Numbered from the stretch's first letter, positions 55,285 to 64,000 are shown. The stretch is DNA of 64,000 nt from Sphingomonas sp. Y38-1Y (GCF_032391395.1 NZ_CP135916.1:1488001-1552000); one strand, 5' to 3'. Program-made: numbers and translations. The notes: a model not told the origin generated them from the letters alone.

Positions 55285-56295
55285 ATGGACGCGCGCAACG
55301 GCATCGGCGGATCGCTTCAGGGCGTGGACCTTCTGGCGGAGATCGACCGGCTGAAGCGCGAGCGCAACGCCGTGATCCTCGCGCATTATTACCAGAAGCC
55401 CGAGATCCAGGACCTGGCGGACTTCGTCGGCGACAGCCTGGAGCTGAGCCGCAAGGCCGCGGCGACCGATGCCGACGTCATTGCCTTTTGCGGCGTCCGC
55501 TTCATGGCGGAGACGGCGAAGATCCTGAGCCCCGACAAGACCGTCATCCTGCCCGACATGGACGCCGGGTGCAGCCTGGAGGACAGCTGCCCGCCCGAGC
55601 AGTTCGCCGCGTTCCGCGCGCAGCATCCCGATCACATCGCGCTTACCTACATCAACAGCTCGATGGAGGTGAAGGCGCTCAGCGACATCATCGTCACCTC
55701 CTCCTCCGCCGAGAAGATCATCGCGCAGATCCCGGAGAGCCAGAAGATCATCTTCGGCCCGGACAAGCATCTGGGCGGCTATCTGGCGCGCAAGTTCAAC
55801 CGCGACATGCTGCTATGGCCGGGCGTTTGCATCGTCCACGAGGCGTTCAGCGAGACCGAGCTCCTGAAGCTCAAGGCCGAACATCCCGGTGCGCCGGTGG
55901 CGGCGCATCCCGAGTGCCCGGCGCACATCGTCGATCATTCGGACTATGTCGGCTCGACCAGCGGCATCCTCGACTATGCCAAGACGATGCCCGGCGACAC
56001 GCTGATCGTCGCGACCGAGCCGCACATCATTCATCAGATGCAGAAGGCGGTGCCGCACAAGCTGTTCATCGGGGCGCCCGGGGCGGACGGAAACTGCAAC
56101 TGCAACATCTGCCCGTACATGGCGATGAACACGCTGGAGAAGCTCTACGTCGCGCTCCGCGACCTGAGCCCGCGGATCGAGGTGGACGAGACGCTGCGGC
56201 TGAAGGCCAAGGCGAGCCTCGACCGCATGCTCGACATGGCATCGGCGAGCGTGGGGCAGGGCGATCTCGGCCCGGTCAAGGTCACCGGCGACTGA
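55285..56295 (+). CDS. nadA: Quinolinate synthase NadA
   Basis: The 336-residue protein is NadA, which condenses iminoaspartate with dihydroxyacetone phosphate to quinolinate for NAD synthesis using a [4Fe-4S] cluster. It has AVILAHYYQKPEIQDLADFVGDSLELSRKA, FCGVRFMAETAKIL, PDMDAGCSLEDSCPP, YINSSMEVKA, PECPAHIVDHSDYVGSTSGI and the C-terminal cluster ligand block NCNCNICPYM. The three Cys expected for the cluster are present. No nadB or nadC lies in the window. Confidence 0.97.
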   Translation: MDARNGIGGSLQGVDLLAEIDRLKRERNAVILAHYYQKPEIQDLADFVGDSLELSRKAAATDADVIAFCGVRFMAETAKILSPDKTVILPDMDAGCSLEDSCPPEQFAAFRAQHPDHIALTYINSSMEVKALSDIIVTSSSAEKIIAQIPESQKIIFGPDKHLGGYLARKFNRDMLLWPGVCIVHEAFSETELLKLKAEHPGAPVAAHPECPAHIVDHSDYVGSTSGILDYAKTMPGDTLIVATEPHIIHQMQKAVPHKLFIGAPGADGNCNCNICPYMAMNTLEKLYVALRDLSPRIEVDETLRLKAKASLDRMLDMASASVGQGDLGPVKVTGD

Positions 56296-56330
56296 GCGAG
56301 CGGCTACCTGCGCCGGTCCATGAGGGCGAG

Positions 56331-56492
56331 GTGTCGCTTCGCATCGGCGCGCGTGTGGTGGCGGGCGCGCGGGTGCGGATCACCAGCGGCGGCTTGCTCG
56401 CGATCGGCGCGATGACGGGGATGATCCTGCTGAGCAGCGCGGCGATCGTCGAGGCGGCGGGACGGGCTGCGGCAAGGAAGCGGTTGTCCTGA
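56331..56492 (+). CDS. Small single-helix membrane protein after nadA
   Basis: The 53-residue ORF starts at GTG 56331 (GAGGGCGAG upstream) 35 bases after nadA and has one hydrophobic segment (about 22-43: GLLAIGAMTGMILLSSAAIVEA) between basic ends. No family is recognised; a chance ORF cannot be excluded. Confidence 0.45.
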   Translation: MSLRIGARVVAGARVRITSGGLLAIGAMTGMILLSSAAIVEAAGRAAARKRLS

Positions 56493-56497
56493 GCTAT

Positions 56498-56627
56498 CGT
56501 GCTGCCGCGAAGGCGGGAGCCTTCGTCGAGCCTTGTACCCCGGCGAAGTCGGGTCCAGTTACGCGGCGCTGGTTGCGTTACACTTACGTCGGCTTTCCCA
56601 ACTAGGCCCCGGCCTCCGCCGGGGCAC
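56498..56627. repeat. Diverged palindromic repeat related to 31342-31433
   Basis: The left end CGTGCTGCCGCGAAGGCGGG matches the 25-bp arm of the element in gspH with one change; the right end (GGCCTCCGCCGGGGCAC at 56611-56627) is a decayed form of the other arm. It fills the gap between the nadA group and the histidine kinase. Confidence 0.5.
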
Positions 56628-56633
56628 AAGTGA

Positions 56634-58253
56634 TTATGACCGCACCAAGTCCCTGATCCGGGTCGCCAGCGCATCGATCGCGAACGGTTTGGTCAGCACC
56701 GCCATGCCGGGCTCCAGCTGCCCGTTGTTGAGCAGCGCGTTCTCCGCGAAGCCGGTGATGAAGAGGACGTGGAGATCGGGGCGCTTCGCGCGCGCGGCAT
56801 CGGCGAGCTGGCGGCCGTTCATGCCGCCGGGCAGGCCGACATCGGTGACGAGCAAATCGACCCGCGCGCCCGATTCGAGCACGCGCAGCCCCGTGCTGCC
56901 GTCGACCGCCTCGATCGCGGCATAGCCTAGGTCGTGGAGCACATCGACGATCAGCAACCGGACCGAGGGTTCGTCGTCGACCACCAGCACCGTCTCGCCC
57001 GCGCCCGCCGGCGTGCTGACGACCGGCTCCAGCGTCGGCAGTTCGGGCTCATCGTCGCCGTGATAGCGGGGGAGGTAGATGCACACCATCGTGCCCTGAT
57101 CGACCTCCGAATAGATCCGCACCTGTCCGCCCGATTGCTTGGCGAAGCCGTAGATCATCGAGAGGCCGAGGCCGGTGCCTTCGCCGATCGGCTTGGTGGT
57201 GAAGAAGGGATCGAACGCGCGCGCCTTGACCTCCGGCGTCATGCCGGTGCCGGTGTCGCTGACGCAGAGCGAGAGATACTGGCCCTCGGGCATGTCGAGC
57301 TGCCGGCTGGCGGCGGCGTCGATCCAGCGATTGCACGTCTCGATCGTGATCCGCCCACCCTCCGGCATCGCATCGCGTGCATTGATGCAGAGATTGAGGA
57401 GCGCGTTCTCGAGCTGCGAACCGTCGACGATCGCCGTCCACAGGCCGCCGGCCGCGACATTCTCGATCGCGATCGAGGGGCCGACGGTTCGCTGGATCAG
57501 CTCGATCATCCCCGCGACCAGCCGGTTGACGTTGACGGGCTTGGGCAGGAGCGTCTGGCGCCGGGCAAAGGCGAGCAAACGGTGCGTCAGCGCCGCCGCG
57601 CGCCGCGTTGCCCCTTGCGCGGTCAGTAGGTATTTCTCGACCTCGCTCAGCCGACCCTGATTGATCCGCATCTGGGACAGTTCGAGCGCGCCTGAAATGC
57701 CGGCGAGAAGATTGTTGAAATCGTGCGCCAGACCGCCGGTAAGCTGGCCGACCGCTTCCATCTTCTGCGACTGGCGCAGCGCCTCCTCGATCTGCGCGCG
57801 CTCCTCGACCGCGGCGGCAATGCGCGCCTCCAGCGTCTCGTTGAGGGAGCGGAGTTCGGCTTCGGCCCGGGCGCGATCGCTGACGTCCTTGAACAAGACG
57901 GCGACCTGTCGCAGCGATGCGGGTTCGAGGCGAAAGGACGAGACCTCGAGATAGCGGCCGGTCGCCACCAGTTCGCGCTGGAAGCGGATCGGCTCGCCGG
58001 TGTGCAGCACCTGACCATAGAGCTCGACCCAGCCGTCGGCCTCGTCGGGCACCATCTCGCGGACTTTCTGCCCGACGACGTTGGGGATGCCGGCGTTCCG
58101 CTCATAGGCAGGGTTGGCGAGCACATGGACATAGTCGCTCGCCGGGCCGTGCGGGCCATCGAGGAACTCGATGACGCAAAACCCCTCGTCCATCGTCTCG
58201 AACAACGCGCGGTATTGGTCGAGCTCAACCTGGGGTTGGGGCTGCGACATCAT
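56634..58253 (-). CDS. Hybrid PAS-histidine kinase-receiver protein
   Basis: The 539-residue cytosolic protein has one PAS domain (about 12-130, ending LFKDVSDRARAEAE), a short coiled coil, the HisKA domain with phospho-accepting H177 in GGLAHDFNNLL, and an HATPase domain (NLCINARDAMPEGG, SDTGTGMTPEV, TTKPIGEGTGLGLSM). A C-terminal receiver follows (LVVDDEPSVRLLIVDVL ... LLVTDVGLPGGMNG ... LTKPFAIDALATRI). The AHDFNN motif marks a family common in alphaproteobacteria. Signal and partner are unknown. ATG 58250 is an alternative start. Confidence 0.93.
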   Translation of the reverse strand: MMSQPQPQVELDQYRALFETMDEGFCVIEFLDGPHGPASDYVHVLANPAYERNAGIPNVVGQKVREMVPDEADGWVELYGQVLHTGEPIRFQRELVATGRYLEVSSFRLEPASLRQVAVLFKDVSDRARAEAELRSLNETLEARIAAAVEERAQIEEALRQSQKMEAVGQLTGGLAHDFNNLLAGISGALELSQMRINQGRLSEVEKYLLTAQGATRRAAALTHRLLAFARRQTLLPKPVNVNRLVAGMIELIQRTVGPSIAIENVAAGGLWTAIVDGSQLENALLNLCINARDAMPEGGRITIETCNRWIDAAASRQLDMPEGQYLSLCVSDTGTGMTPEVKARAFDPFFTTKPIGEGTGLGLSMIYGFAKQSGGQVRIYSEVDQGTMVCIYLPRYHGDDEPELPTLEPVVSTPAGAGETVLVVDDEPSVRLLIVDVLHDLGYAAIEAVDGSTGLRVLESGARVDLLVTDVGLPGGMNGRQLADAARAKRPDLHVLFITGFAENALLNNGQLEPGMAVLTKPFAIDALATRIRDLVRS

Positions 58254-58343
58254 CGGCGCGGATCCTGATGCATTGTCCTGACCTTATCCTGCATCAATCA
58301 AATCGGCGGTAGCGCATATGGTTTCGCGAGCAAGAAGAAATGG

Positions 58344-59528
58344 TCACACCGCGTCGTCATCCACCGCACGGACGGGCTGAACCTGTGGATAAGGCATGAC
58401 GAGCGTGCCGTCGGGGGCGGCGGTGAAGGTCGTCTGCGTCGGATAGGCGATCTCGATACCGTCGGCGTTGAAGCGACGCAGGATCTCGATGCCGATCGCG
58501 GTGCGCGCGTCGTAGAAGGCGACATAGTCGGGACCGGGACTGTCGAACTCGACCTCGAAGTCGAGGCTTGAGGCGCCGAAGCCGACGAAGCCCGCGCGGA
58601 TGAAGCTGCGCTCGTGCGCCTCGACAATCTCCTTGAGGATGCCGGGGATGCGGGCGAGGACTTCCGGTGCAGTCTGATAGGTGACGCCGATCGCGAACTT
58701 GGCGCGTCGGTGGCTGCGCTGCGTGTTGTTCTGGATTTCCTTGTCGAGCAGGTTCTTGTTCGAGATGATCCGCTCTTCGCCCTGGAAGCTGCGGATGCGT
58801 GTCGACTTGAGGCCGATCGCCTCGATACTGCCCTGTGTCGTGTCGTAGCTGATGCTGTCGCCCTTGCGGAACGGCTTGTCGAAGATGATCGACAGAGCGG
58901 CGAACAGGTCGGCGAAGATGCCCTGTGCGGCAAGACCGATGGCGATGCCACCGACGCCGAGACCGGCGACCAGGCCGGTCACGTTGACGCCCAGATTGTC
59001 CAGCACGACGATCAGCGCGATCGCGAACACGGCAAAGGTGACGAGCAGGCGGATGAGGCCGAGCGCGGTGCCCAGCGCCTCGCTGCCGCGGTGGTCGGTC
59101 CGCGTCCGCGCCTCGACCAGCCCCAGGATGACCTCCCGCACCCAGATCGCCGCCTGGAACACGGCGGCGATGGTGAAGAGGAAGTTGACCGTGGTGACGA
59201 TGCCCGCAGGGGCGTCCGCCACGCCGACCACGAGCTTGGCGGCGATCATCGTCATGAAGAAGCGGTTGGTGCGCGCGATCGCCCGGCCGAAGATGCCGGC
59301 CCAGCCGGTCACGACCGGCTGCCGCTCGCAATAGCGGCGGCCCCAGCGCTTGATCCAGTCGAGCGCCAGGACGATCAGCGCGGCGACGCCGATCGCGATG
59401 CCGATCTGCAGCCAATGCTCCCCGATCCATTCGACGCCGTCATGGACGAGGCTGTTGACCTGACGCTGCGCTGCGTCGGGGTCGAAGTCGAGGATGTCGG
59501 CGCTGTTGGCCGCGGCGGTGTTGCTCAT
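58344..59528 (-). CDS. MscS-family mechanosensitive ion channel
   Basis: The 394-residue protein has four to five membrane helices, the pore-lining helix VTGLVAGLGVGGIAIGLAAQGIFADLFAALSI, and the MscS beta domain with FDKPFRKGDSISYDTTQGSIEAIGLKSTRIRSFQGEERIISNKNLL. A C-terminal alpha-beta vestibule follows. It relieves osmotic down-shock at the inner membrane. It starts 13 bases after the topoisomerase gene ends, suggesting one transcript. Confidence 0.94.
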   Translation of the reverse strand: MSNTAAANSADILDFDPDAAQRQVNSLVHDGVEWIGEHWLQIGIAIGVAALIVLALDWIKRWGRRYCERQPVVTGWAGIFGRAIARTNRFFMTMIAAKLVVGVADAPAGIVTTVNFLFTIAAVFQAAIWVREVILGLVEARTRTDHRGSEALGTALGLIRLLVTFAVFAIALIVVLDNLGVNVTGLVAGLGVGGIAIGLAAQGIFADLFAALSIIFDKPFRKGDSISYDTTQGSIEAIGLKSTRIRSFQGEERIISNKNLLDKEIQNNTQRSHRRAKFAIGVTYQTAPEVLARIPGILKEIVEAHERSFIRAGFVGFGASSLDFEVEFDSPGPDYVAFYDARTAIGIEILRRFNADGIEIAYPTQTTFTAAPDGTLVMPYPQVQPVRAVDDDAV

Positions 59529-59541
59529 GGAAGCTCCGTCG

Positions 59542-60558
59542 TCACGCTGCCTTGGCAGGCGCGCCCTCTTCGTCGAGTTCGGCCAGGAAGGCGATCAGCC
59601 CGCGCTCGCCGCGCGTCAGGTGACGCGCCGCGCGCGGTAGCTTGAGCCGCTGCTTGAGTGCAAGCTGTGCCGCCTTGTCCTTGCCGAGTGCGACAAGGGC
59701 GGGGTGGACATAGCTTTTGCGGGCGATGGCGGGGGTGTTGCCAAGCGCCTCGACCACCGGCTCCAGCATCGTCTTGAGGCCGATCGGCTCGGGCGCGAGC
59801 GCCAGCGCCTCGAACGCGATCGCGCTCGCACCCCAAGTGCGGAAATGCTTGGCGGTGAACGGCGCGTCCATCGCCTCGCGAATATAGTCGTTGACGTCGC
59901 CGGAGGTCACCGGCCGCGCCTCGCCCGCATCGTCCAGATAGCCGAACAGGTGCTGGCCGGGCAGGTCTTGGCATTTCTTGACGAAGCGGATCAGCGAATT
60001 GTCGGTGATCGTCAGCACGCGCAGCTTGCCCGACTTGGCCTTGTACTGGAGGCGCAGGCGCGTGCCCGTCAGCTTAGCATGGCGGCGGCGAAGCGTCGTC
60101 GCGCCATAGCTCTTGTTGGTCTTGGCATAGCCCTCGTTCCCGACGCGCAACCGGCCGAGGTCGAGCAGGCGGACGACCGCGGCGATCGCGCGTTCGCGCG
60201 TCAGCTTGCGGGCGGCCAGGTCCTTCTCGACCCGCTTTCGCAGCCGGGGCAGCCGTTCGCCGAACTTTGCGCAGCCCGCATATTTCGCCGCCTCCTGCGC
60301 TTCGCGGAACTCGAGATGATAGCGGTACTGCTTGCGGCCCTTCTCGTCCCAGCCGACCGCCTGGATATGGCCGTTGGGATCGGGACAGAACCATGCATCG
60401 CGATAGGCGGGGGGCAGGCCGATCTTGTTCAGCCGGTCGATCTCGTCTCGATCGGTGATCCGCTCGCCATCCGCATTCCAATAACCCCAGCCGTGACGCA
60501 TCTTGCGGCGGGTAATCCCGGGCTGGCTGTCGTCGCAGTAGCGGATGGTGTCGGACAT
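59542..60558 (-). CDS. DNA topoisomerase IB (poxvirus-like)
   Basis: The 338-residue protein fits the bacterial topoisomerase IB family: N-terminal RKMRHGWGYWNADGERITDRDEIDRLNKIGLPPAYRDAWF, the catalytic-domain blocks LDLGRLRVGNEGYAKTNKSYGATTLRRRH and AKHFRTWGASAIAFEAL, and the nucleophilic Tyr in IARKSYVHPAL, with the preceding Arg and Lys residues. It relaxes supercoils by forming a 3'-phosphotyrosine. It is divergent from the PfpI-like gene. Confidence 0.95.
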   Translation of the reverse strand: MSDTIRYCDDSQPGITRRKMRHGWGYWNADGERITDRDEIDRLNKIGLPPAYRDAWFCPDPNGHIQAVGWDEKGRKQYRYHLEFREAQEAAKYAGCAKFGERLPRLRKRVEKDLAARKLTRERAIAAVVRLLDLGRLRVGNEGYAKTNKSYGATTLRRRHAKLTGTRLRLQYKAKSGKLRVLTITDNSLIRFVKKCQDLPGQHLFGYLDDAGEARPVTSGDVNDYIREAMDAPFTAKHFRTWGASAIAFEALALAPEPIGLKTMLEPVVEALGNTPAIARKSYVHPALVALGKDKAAQLALKQRLKLPRAARHLTRGERGLIAFLAELDEEGAPAKAA

Positions 60559-60704
60559 GGCGTGGCGAGGGAACTCAAGTCATTGGGGAAGCGGCGGTTC
60601 AATGCGTCTTCGTGCGCTTTCGTTCCGCGAGGCAAGGCGAGGAACCGGGAAGGGCGGGGCCGGGTTGAGCGCATCGAACCCCCAAGCATATGGAGTGCCC
60701 CCGA

Positions 60705-61259
60705 ATGGCCGACCTCAACGGAAGCCGCGTGCTGATCCTCGCCACCGACGGTTTCGAGCATGACGAGCTGTTCAAGCCGCGCCAGGCGTTGCTCGATGCC
60801 GGCGCCGAGGTGACGCTCGCCTCAATCAAGACCGACCCGATCCAGGGCGTGAAGAACGACAGCGACCCGACCGAGACGATCACCCCCGACATGACGCTCG
60901 ATCAGGTCGATCCCGATGATTACCACGCGCTGCTGCTGCCCGGCGGCGTCGGCAACCCCGACAAGATGCGGATGGAGGACAAGGCGATCGACATCGTCGA
61001 GGCCTTCATGGACGACGACAAGATCGTCGCGGCGATCTGTCACGCGCCGTGGCTGCTGGTGGAGGCTGACGTCGTCGACGGGCGCCGGGTGACGAGCTGG
61101 CCGTCGGTGCGCACCGACCTGGAAAATGCCGGCGGCGAGGTGGTTGACGAGGAAGTCGTGATCGACGGCAACCTCATCACCAGCCGCAAGCCCGACGACA
61201 TCCCCGCGTTCAACCAGGCGCTGATCGACGCGCTGGAACAGGTGGGCGCGGAGGCCTAA
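60705..61259 (+). CDS. DJ-1/PfpI-family (type 1 glutamine amidotransferase-like) protein
   Basis: The 184-residue protein starts SRVLILATDGFEHDELFKPRQALLDAGAEVTLAS, has LLLPGGVGNPD and the nucleophile elbow AAICHAPWLL with C112 followed by His113, matching the PfpI/YhbO/YraA branch (general stress proteins with protease, deglycase or glyoxalase activity claimed). Length and motifs are intact. ATG 60705 is preferred (GGAGT upstream); ATG 60690 is the alternative. Its stop interlocks with that of the convergent acyltransferase. Confidence 0.93.
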   Translation: MADLNGSRVLILATDGFEHDELFKPRQALLDAGAEVTLASIKTDPIQGVKNDSDPTETITPDMTLDQVDPDDYHALLLPGGVGNPDKMRMEDKAIDIVEAFMDDDKIVAAICHAPWLLVEADVVDGRRVTSWPSVRTDLENAGGEVVDEEVVIDGNLITSRKPDDIPAFNQALIDALEQVGAEA

Positions 61260-62329
61260 CGGAGCGCGGGGGTGCCGCTGGGTGCTCCCGCAACCCGCCG
61301 CCGATTGATCCAGGCCTGGGCGGGCATTTCGACGAAGCGATACAGGAACGCGGAGGCGGCGAGCACCATCGCCGCATAGAGCGCGATCAGCGGCCAGGGC
61401 ACCGGTCCGCCGGCCGACACGAAGGCGAGCTTGAACGCCTTCCACATCAGGAAATGCGCGAGATAGGTCGCATAGCTCCATTCGCCGAGACGGTGGAGGA
61501 TCGGATGGCCGAGCGATCGCGGGTCGGTGGTCGCGAGCGCGAGCAGAAGGCTCGCGAAGACCGTCGGGATCGCCGCGGTCTGAGGGAGCCAGCCGATGCT
61601 CCAGGCGATCGTTGCGGCGGTGGCCACGGCAATGGCGATCGGCGCGGCGCCTGAAAGGCGGCGCGACCAGAGCGCATGGACCAGCATCCCGATCGAGAAG
61701 CCGGCAAGGCAGCGGATCACGCCATGTCGCGCGATGTCGTGGCCGAGGTCGGTGGTGCCGCTCAGTGCGAAATAGCCGGCGAGCGCGGCGATCAGCGCCG
61801 CGATTGCGCCGATCAGCGCGACCGATGGCAGCCGCCGCGCCGGTATCGCCAGAACGATGGCGGGAAAGACCAGATAGGCAGCGAACTCTGCGGAGATCGA
61901 CCAGGCGGGATCGTTCCAGGCGAGCGCTGAGGTGAAGCCCCAATTCTGGATGAGCAGGAAGTGGAGCGGCAGCTCGGCGAACGGAAACTCGGTCTCGTCA
62001 TGTCGGCCCGTCGCCCAGAGCAACAGCGCCAGCACGACCCCGCCCGTCAGCACGACCGCGTGGAGCGGCCACACGCGGGCAAAGCGGCGGCGGAGGAAGC
62101 CCGGCACCGCTGCCCAGCCGCTCGCGCGGACGCGATCCCGCCACGCGAGCGCGATGACGAAGCCCGAGAGGACGAAGAAGAAGTCGACCGCCAGATAGCC
62201 ATGGTCCAGCACCGCCATGACCGGCGCGGGGACGGGCGGCAGCGACTCCCGGATATGATAGAAGACGACCAGCCACGCGGCGATCCCGCGCGCGCTGGTG
62301 AGGGCGCGAAGCTCGCCCGGCTTGCTCAC
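61256..62329 (-). CDS. Acyltransferase family 3 (OafA/YrhL-like) membrane protein
   Basis: The 357-residue protein has about ten membrane helices and the family-3 signature: ELRALTSARGIAAWLVVFYHIRE with the catalytic His, GYLAVDFFFVLSGFVIALAW, FLRRRFARVWPLH and WSISAEFAAYLVFP. Such proteins transfer acyl (often acetyl or succinyl) groups to exported sugars or lipids. The start is GTG 62329, overlapping the stop of a 43-residue upstream ORF (GTGA). Its stop interlocks with that of the PfpI-like gene. Confidence 0.92.
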   Translation of the reverse strand: MSKPGELRALTSARGIAAWLVVFYHIRESLPPVPAPVMAVLDHGYLAVDFFFVLSGFVIALAWRDRVRASGWAAVPGFLRRRFARVWPLHAVVLTGGVVLALLLWATGRHDETEFPFAELPLHFLLIQNWGFTSALAWNDPAWSISAEFAAYLVFPAIVLAIPARRLPSVALIGAIAALIAALAGYFALSGTTDLGHDIARHGVIRCLAGFSIGMLVHALWSRRLSGAAPIAIAVATAATIAWSIGWLPQTAAIPTVFASLLLALATTDPRSLGHPILHRLGEWSYATYLAHFLMWKAFKLAFVSAGGPVPWPLIALYAAMVLAASAFLYRFVEMPAQAWINRRRVAGAPSGTPALR

Positions 62330-62457
62330 GGATCGCGCCGCAGAAAACCCTTGCGCGCAGGCCCGCCCTCCCGGTCGAGATCGTCGCGCGACAGCAGGCG
62401 CCAGGCCGCAAGCAGCATCAGCCCGTGGGTCAGGAGGATGGAGAAGCCGTCGACCAT
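62326..62457 (-). CDS. 43-residue ORF coupled to the acyltransferase
   Basis: ATG 62457 (AAGGG upstream) opens 43 codons: one hydrophobic stretch near residues 5-19 (FSILLTHGLMLLAAW), then LLSRDDLDREGG and a basic end. The TGA stop overlaps the GTG start of the acyltransferase by four bases in the coupling arrangement. No family is recognised. Confidence 0.6.
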   Translation of the reverse strand: MVDGFSILLTHGLMLLAAWRLLSRDDLDREGGPARKGFLRRDP

Positions 62458-62501
62458 GTCGCCCTTCGCTAACCCAGCAGCGTTGATGCGTGGTTAAGGC
62501 G

Positions 62502-63653
62502 TCAGGCGTCGTCAGCAACGATGCCGTGCGCCTCGACCGCGCCGAGCAGCGCGGTGATCGCCGCGCGCTCGTCTTCGCCGATGTCGGGTCGCCAGACCTC
62601 GAACAACAGGACCACGCGGTCGCTGGTGCCGCGGTTCCATGCTTCGTGCTCGAAGCTGTCGTCGAAGATCAGGAGCTCGCCCTCGCGCCACTCGCGCGTG
62701 TCGGCGCCGACGCGAATGCCGCAGCCGGGCGGCACGATCAGCGGCAGGTGGCAGATCAGGCGCGTGTTGAAGACGCCGTGATGCGGGCGGATGTGCGTAC
62801 CGGGGCGGAGCCGCGAGAACAGCGCCATCGGTGACCGTGTTCCGATCGCCGGCTGCGGTGCCTGTGTCAGTGCCGCCATCGTCGCCGGACATTGGTCGGC
62901 ATGCACCGGATGGGGCTGCCCACCCTCGAACAGGTGCACCGCGCCCCAGGCGGGATCGTCGAGCAGGTGGTTGGCGGGCGCGGGCTGGTCCGGCGTCGAC
63001 GCGACATAGGGCGCGAACGGCTCGCCATCGGCGAGGAGCGCCATCAGCTCGTCGCGGATCGCCGCGGTTGCCGCCTCCACGCGCGGCGCCCAGTCGAACT
63101 CGGCGCGCTCGAAGAAGGCGCGTTGGGCGAGGCCGGGATAATAGAACATCGACGGCTGTTGCACATGGAGCTCACGCCGGCCGAGCAGCAGCTCGATCGC
63201 CTCGCCGACGCGCGGCGGCACGTTGCCGGCGGTCAGGCCCGCATCGGTCAGCGTCGCCTCCATCGTCTCCGCGAAGCGGCGCGACGCGTCGGCGGTGAAG
63301 CGCTGCGCCTCCTCCAGCGCCGGGTGCAGCGAGGCGTGTGGCGGCGTATGCGCGGCGGCGTTGAAGGCGGTGCGATAGAAGCGGACCGCGGTGCGATCGT
63401 CGCCCGCGCGCCGCGCCGACGCCGCGCGCGCCAGCAATGCGGGCAGGTGGCGGGGGCTGAGCGCCAGCGCGGCGGAGAGCGCCGCCTTCTCGCCTGCGGC
63501 ATCGCCCAGCCGCGCCTCGATCCCGGCGAGCATCGTCCAGCCATCGGCATCGGCGCCGGGCTCTGCCACGATCCGCCCGAGCATCGCCTTTGCGCCGACG
63601 AGGTCGCCGCCGCGGGCGAGGGACAAAGCGGAGGCGAGCGAATCGGTGACCAT
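62502..63653 (-). CDS. Aspartyl/asparaginyl beta-hydroxylase family protein with TPR region
   Basis: The 383-residue protein starts with a TPR-like helical region (about 5-115: [24 protein letters not shown] ... [41 protein letters not shown]). The C-terminal cupin domain has [21 protein letters not shown] with the metal His, [31 protein letters not shown] with the second His, and an Arg near the end ([13 protein letters not shown]) for 2-oxoglutarate. The family hydroxylates Asp or Asn side chains, or acts on lipids, using Fe(II). The target is unknown. Confidence 0.92.
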   Translation of the reverse strand: MVTDSLASALSLARGGDLVGAKAMLGRIVAEPGADADGWTMLAGIEARLGDAAGEKAALSAALALSPRHLPALLARAASARRAGDDRTAVRFYRTAFNAAAHTPPHASLHPALEEAQRFTADASRRFAETMEATLTDAGLTAGNVPPRVGEAIELLLGRRELHVQQPSMFYYPGLAQRAFFERAEFDWAPRVEAATAAIRDELMALLADGEPFAPYVASTPDQPAPANHLLDDPAWGAVHLFEGGQPHPVHADQCPATMAALTQAPQPAIGTRSPMALFSRLRPGTHIRPHHGVFNTRLICHLPLIVPPGCGIRVGADTREWREGELLIFDDSFEHEAWNRGTSDRVVLLFEVWRPDIGEDERAAITALLGAVEAHGIVADDA

Positions 63654-63766
63654 CGCCGCCGTTTAGAGCGCGGCGGCACGCGCACGGCAATCATCCGCGA
63701 TTGCGTCCGCCCGCCCGGCTTTGTAGTCACCCGCCCGACGCCCCGACCAGCCCGAGGACCCCGCCG

Positions 63767-64000
63767 ATGCAGAAGCTCTATCCCGATGCCGCCGCCGCAT
63801 TGGACGGCCTGCTCCATGACGGCATGACGATCTGTGCCGGCGGGTTTGGCCTGTGCGGCATTCCCGAGCGGCTGATCGACGCGATCCGCGACCACGGCGT
63901 CAAGGATCTGACGATCGCCAGCAACAATGCGGGCATCGACAACGAGGGCCTCGGCAAGCTTCTCCGCACGCGCCAGGTCAAGAAGATGATCTCGTCCTAT
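63767..64000 (+). CDS. scoA: Succinyl-CoA:3-ketoacid CoA-transferase subunit A (cut by window end)
   Basis: From ATG 63767, 78 codons stay open to the window edge: a helix start, then [49 protein letters not shown], the beginning of the alpha subunit of 3-oxoacid CoA-transferase, which activates acetoacetate with succinyl-CoA. The catalytic Glu is in subunit B, expected downstream of the window. Confidence 0.93.
   Translation, partial: MQKLYPDAAAALDGLLHDGMTICAGGFGLCGIPERLIDAIRDHGVKDLTIASNNAGIDNEGLGKLLRTRQVKKMISSY

Noticed and set aside
56282..56674. 130-codon minus-strand frame before the histidine kinase
   Set aside because: It reads through repeat sequence and the small nadA-linked ORF with no domain or ribosome-binding site.

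Overview
The window looks like chromosomal DNA of an alphaproteobacterium, most probably a sphingomonad (Sphingomonas or a close relative). The evidence is uniformly high GC, heavy use of GTG and TTG starts, densely overlapping genes, a perfect CIRCE element in front of groESL, a MoxR/DUF58/SpoIIM/RDD cluster, a PhoX phosphatase, a tryptophan-halogenase-like flavoprotein, and short palindromic repeats of the kind scattered through sphingomonad genomes. I see no phage, transposase, CRISPR array or plasmid function. Assignments rest on reading the translations; no database search was run.

Layout. 1-5.9 kb: end of a PAS sensor protein, a metallo-hydrolase, a DUF892 ferritin-like protein, an orphan flavin halogenase, a TRIC-type channel, a DUF2490 protein and an acetyltransferase coupled to the signal-peptide peptidase sppA. 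7.8-10.1 kb: groES-groEL with promoter, CIRCE and terminators. 10.1-12 kb: glutaminase and a GumN/TraB-type protein. 12.2-18 kb (minus): a six-gene operon DUF4129-DUF4350-MoxR-DUF58-SpoIIM-RDD in which every junction overlaps. 18.1-22.8 kb (plus): a membrane protein, two tandem amidohydrolases (the second without its metal ligands), a TetR regulator and a small lipoprotein. 22.9-25.4 kb (minus): phoX.

25.5-36.5 kb is a type II secretion locus. gspG-H-I-C-D run leftward and gspL-M-E-F run rightward from start codons only about 10 bp apart. A separate trio resembling L, M and C/P-type inner-membrane parts lies at 25.6-26.9 kb. No gspJ, gspK or prepilin peptidase is visible. Palindromic repeats have entered the 5' ends of gspH and gspI so that, as it stands, their prepilin leaders are 86 and 74 residues and are largely translated repeat.

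36.5-46 kb: a cyclopropane-synthase-like methyltransferase and a photolyase, a deacetylase-fold protein, rppH, a DUF481 outer-membrane protein, a membrane-bound HTH-TPR protein, and acnA. 46.2-50 kb: a YedK/HMCES protein and a methyltransferase, divergent from comF-grxC-nitrilase-DUF1178, then tRNA-Arg(CCT). 50-56.5 kb: a triheme cytochrome c, an SDR enzyme, a second metallo-hydrolase with a DUF4230 protein, and nadA with two membrane proteins. 56.6-64 kb: a hybrid histidine kinase, a MscS channel, topoisomerase IB, a PfpI-type protein, an acyltransferase with a coupled 43-residue ORF, a TPR/aspartyl-hydroxylase protein and the start of a CoA-transferase gene cut by the window end.

No gene-free stretch exceeds about 290 bases. 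The longest, 43092-43379, holds two hairpins including a bidirectional terminator. The gap at 580-765 shows no recognisable signal.
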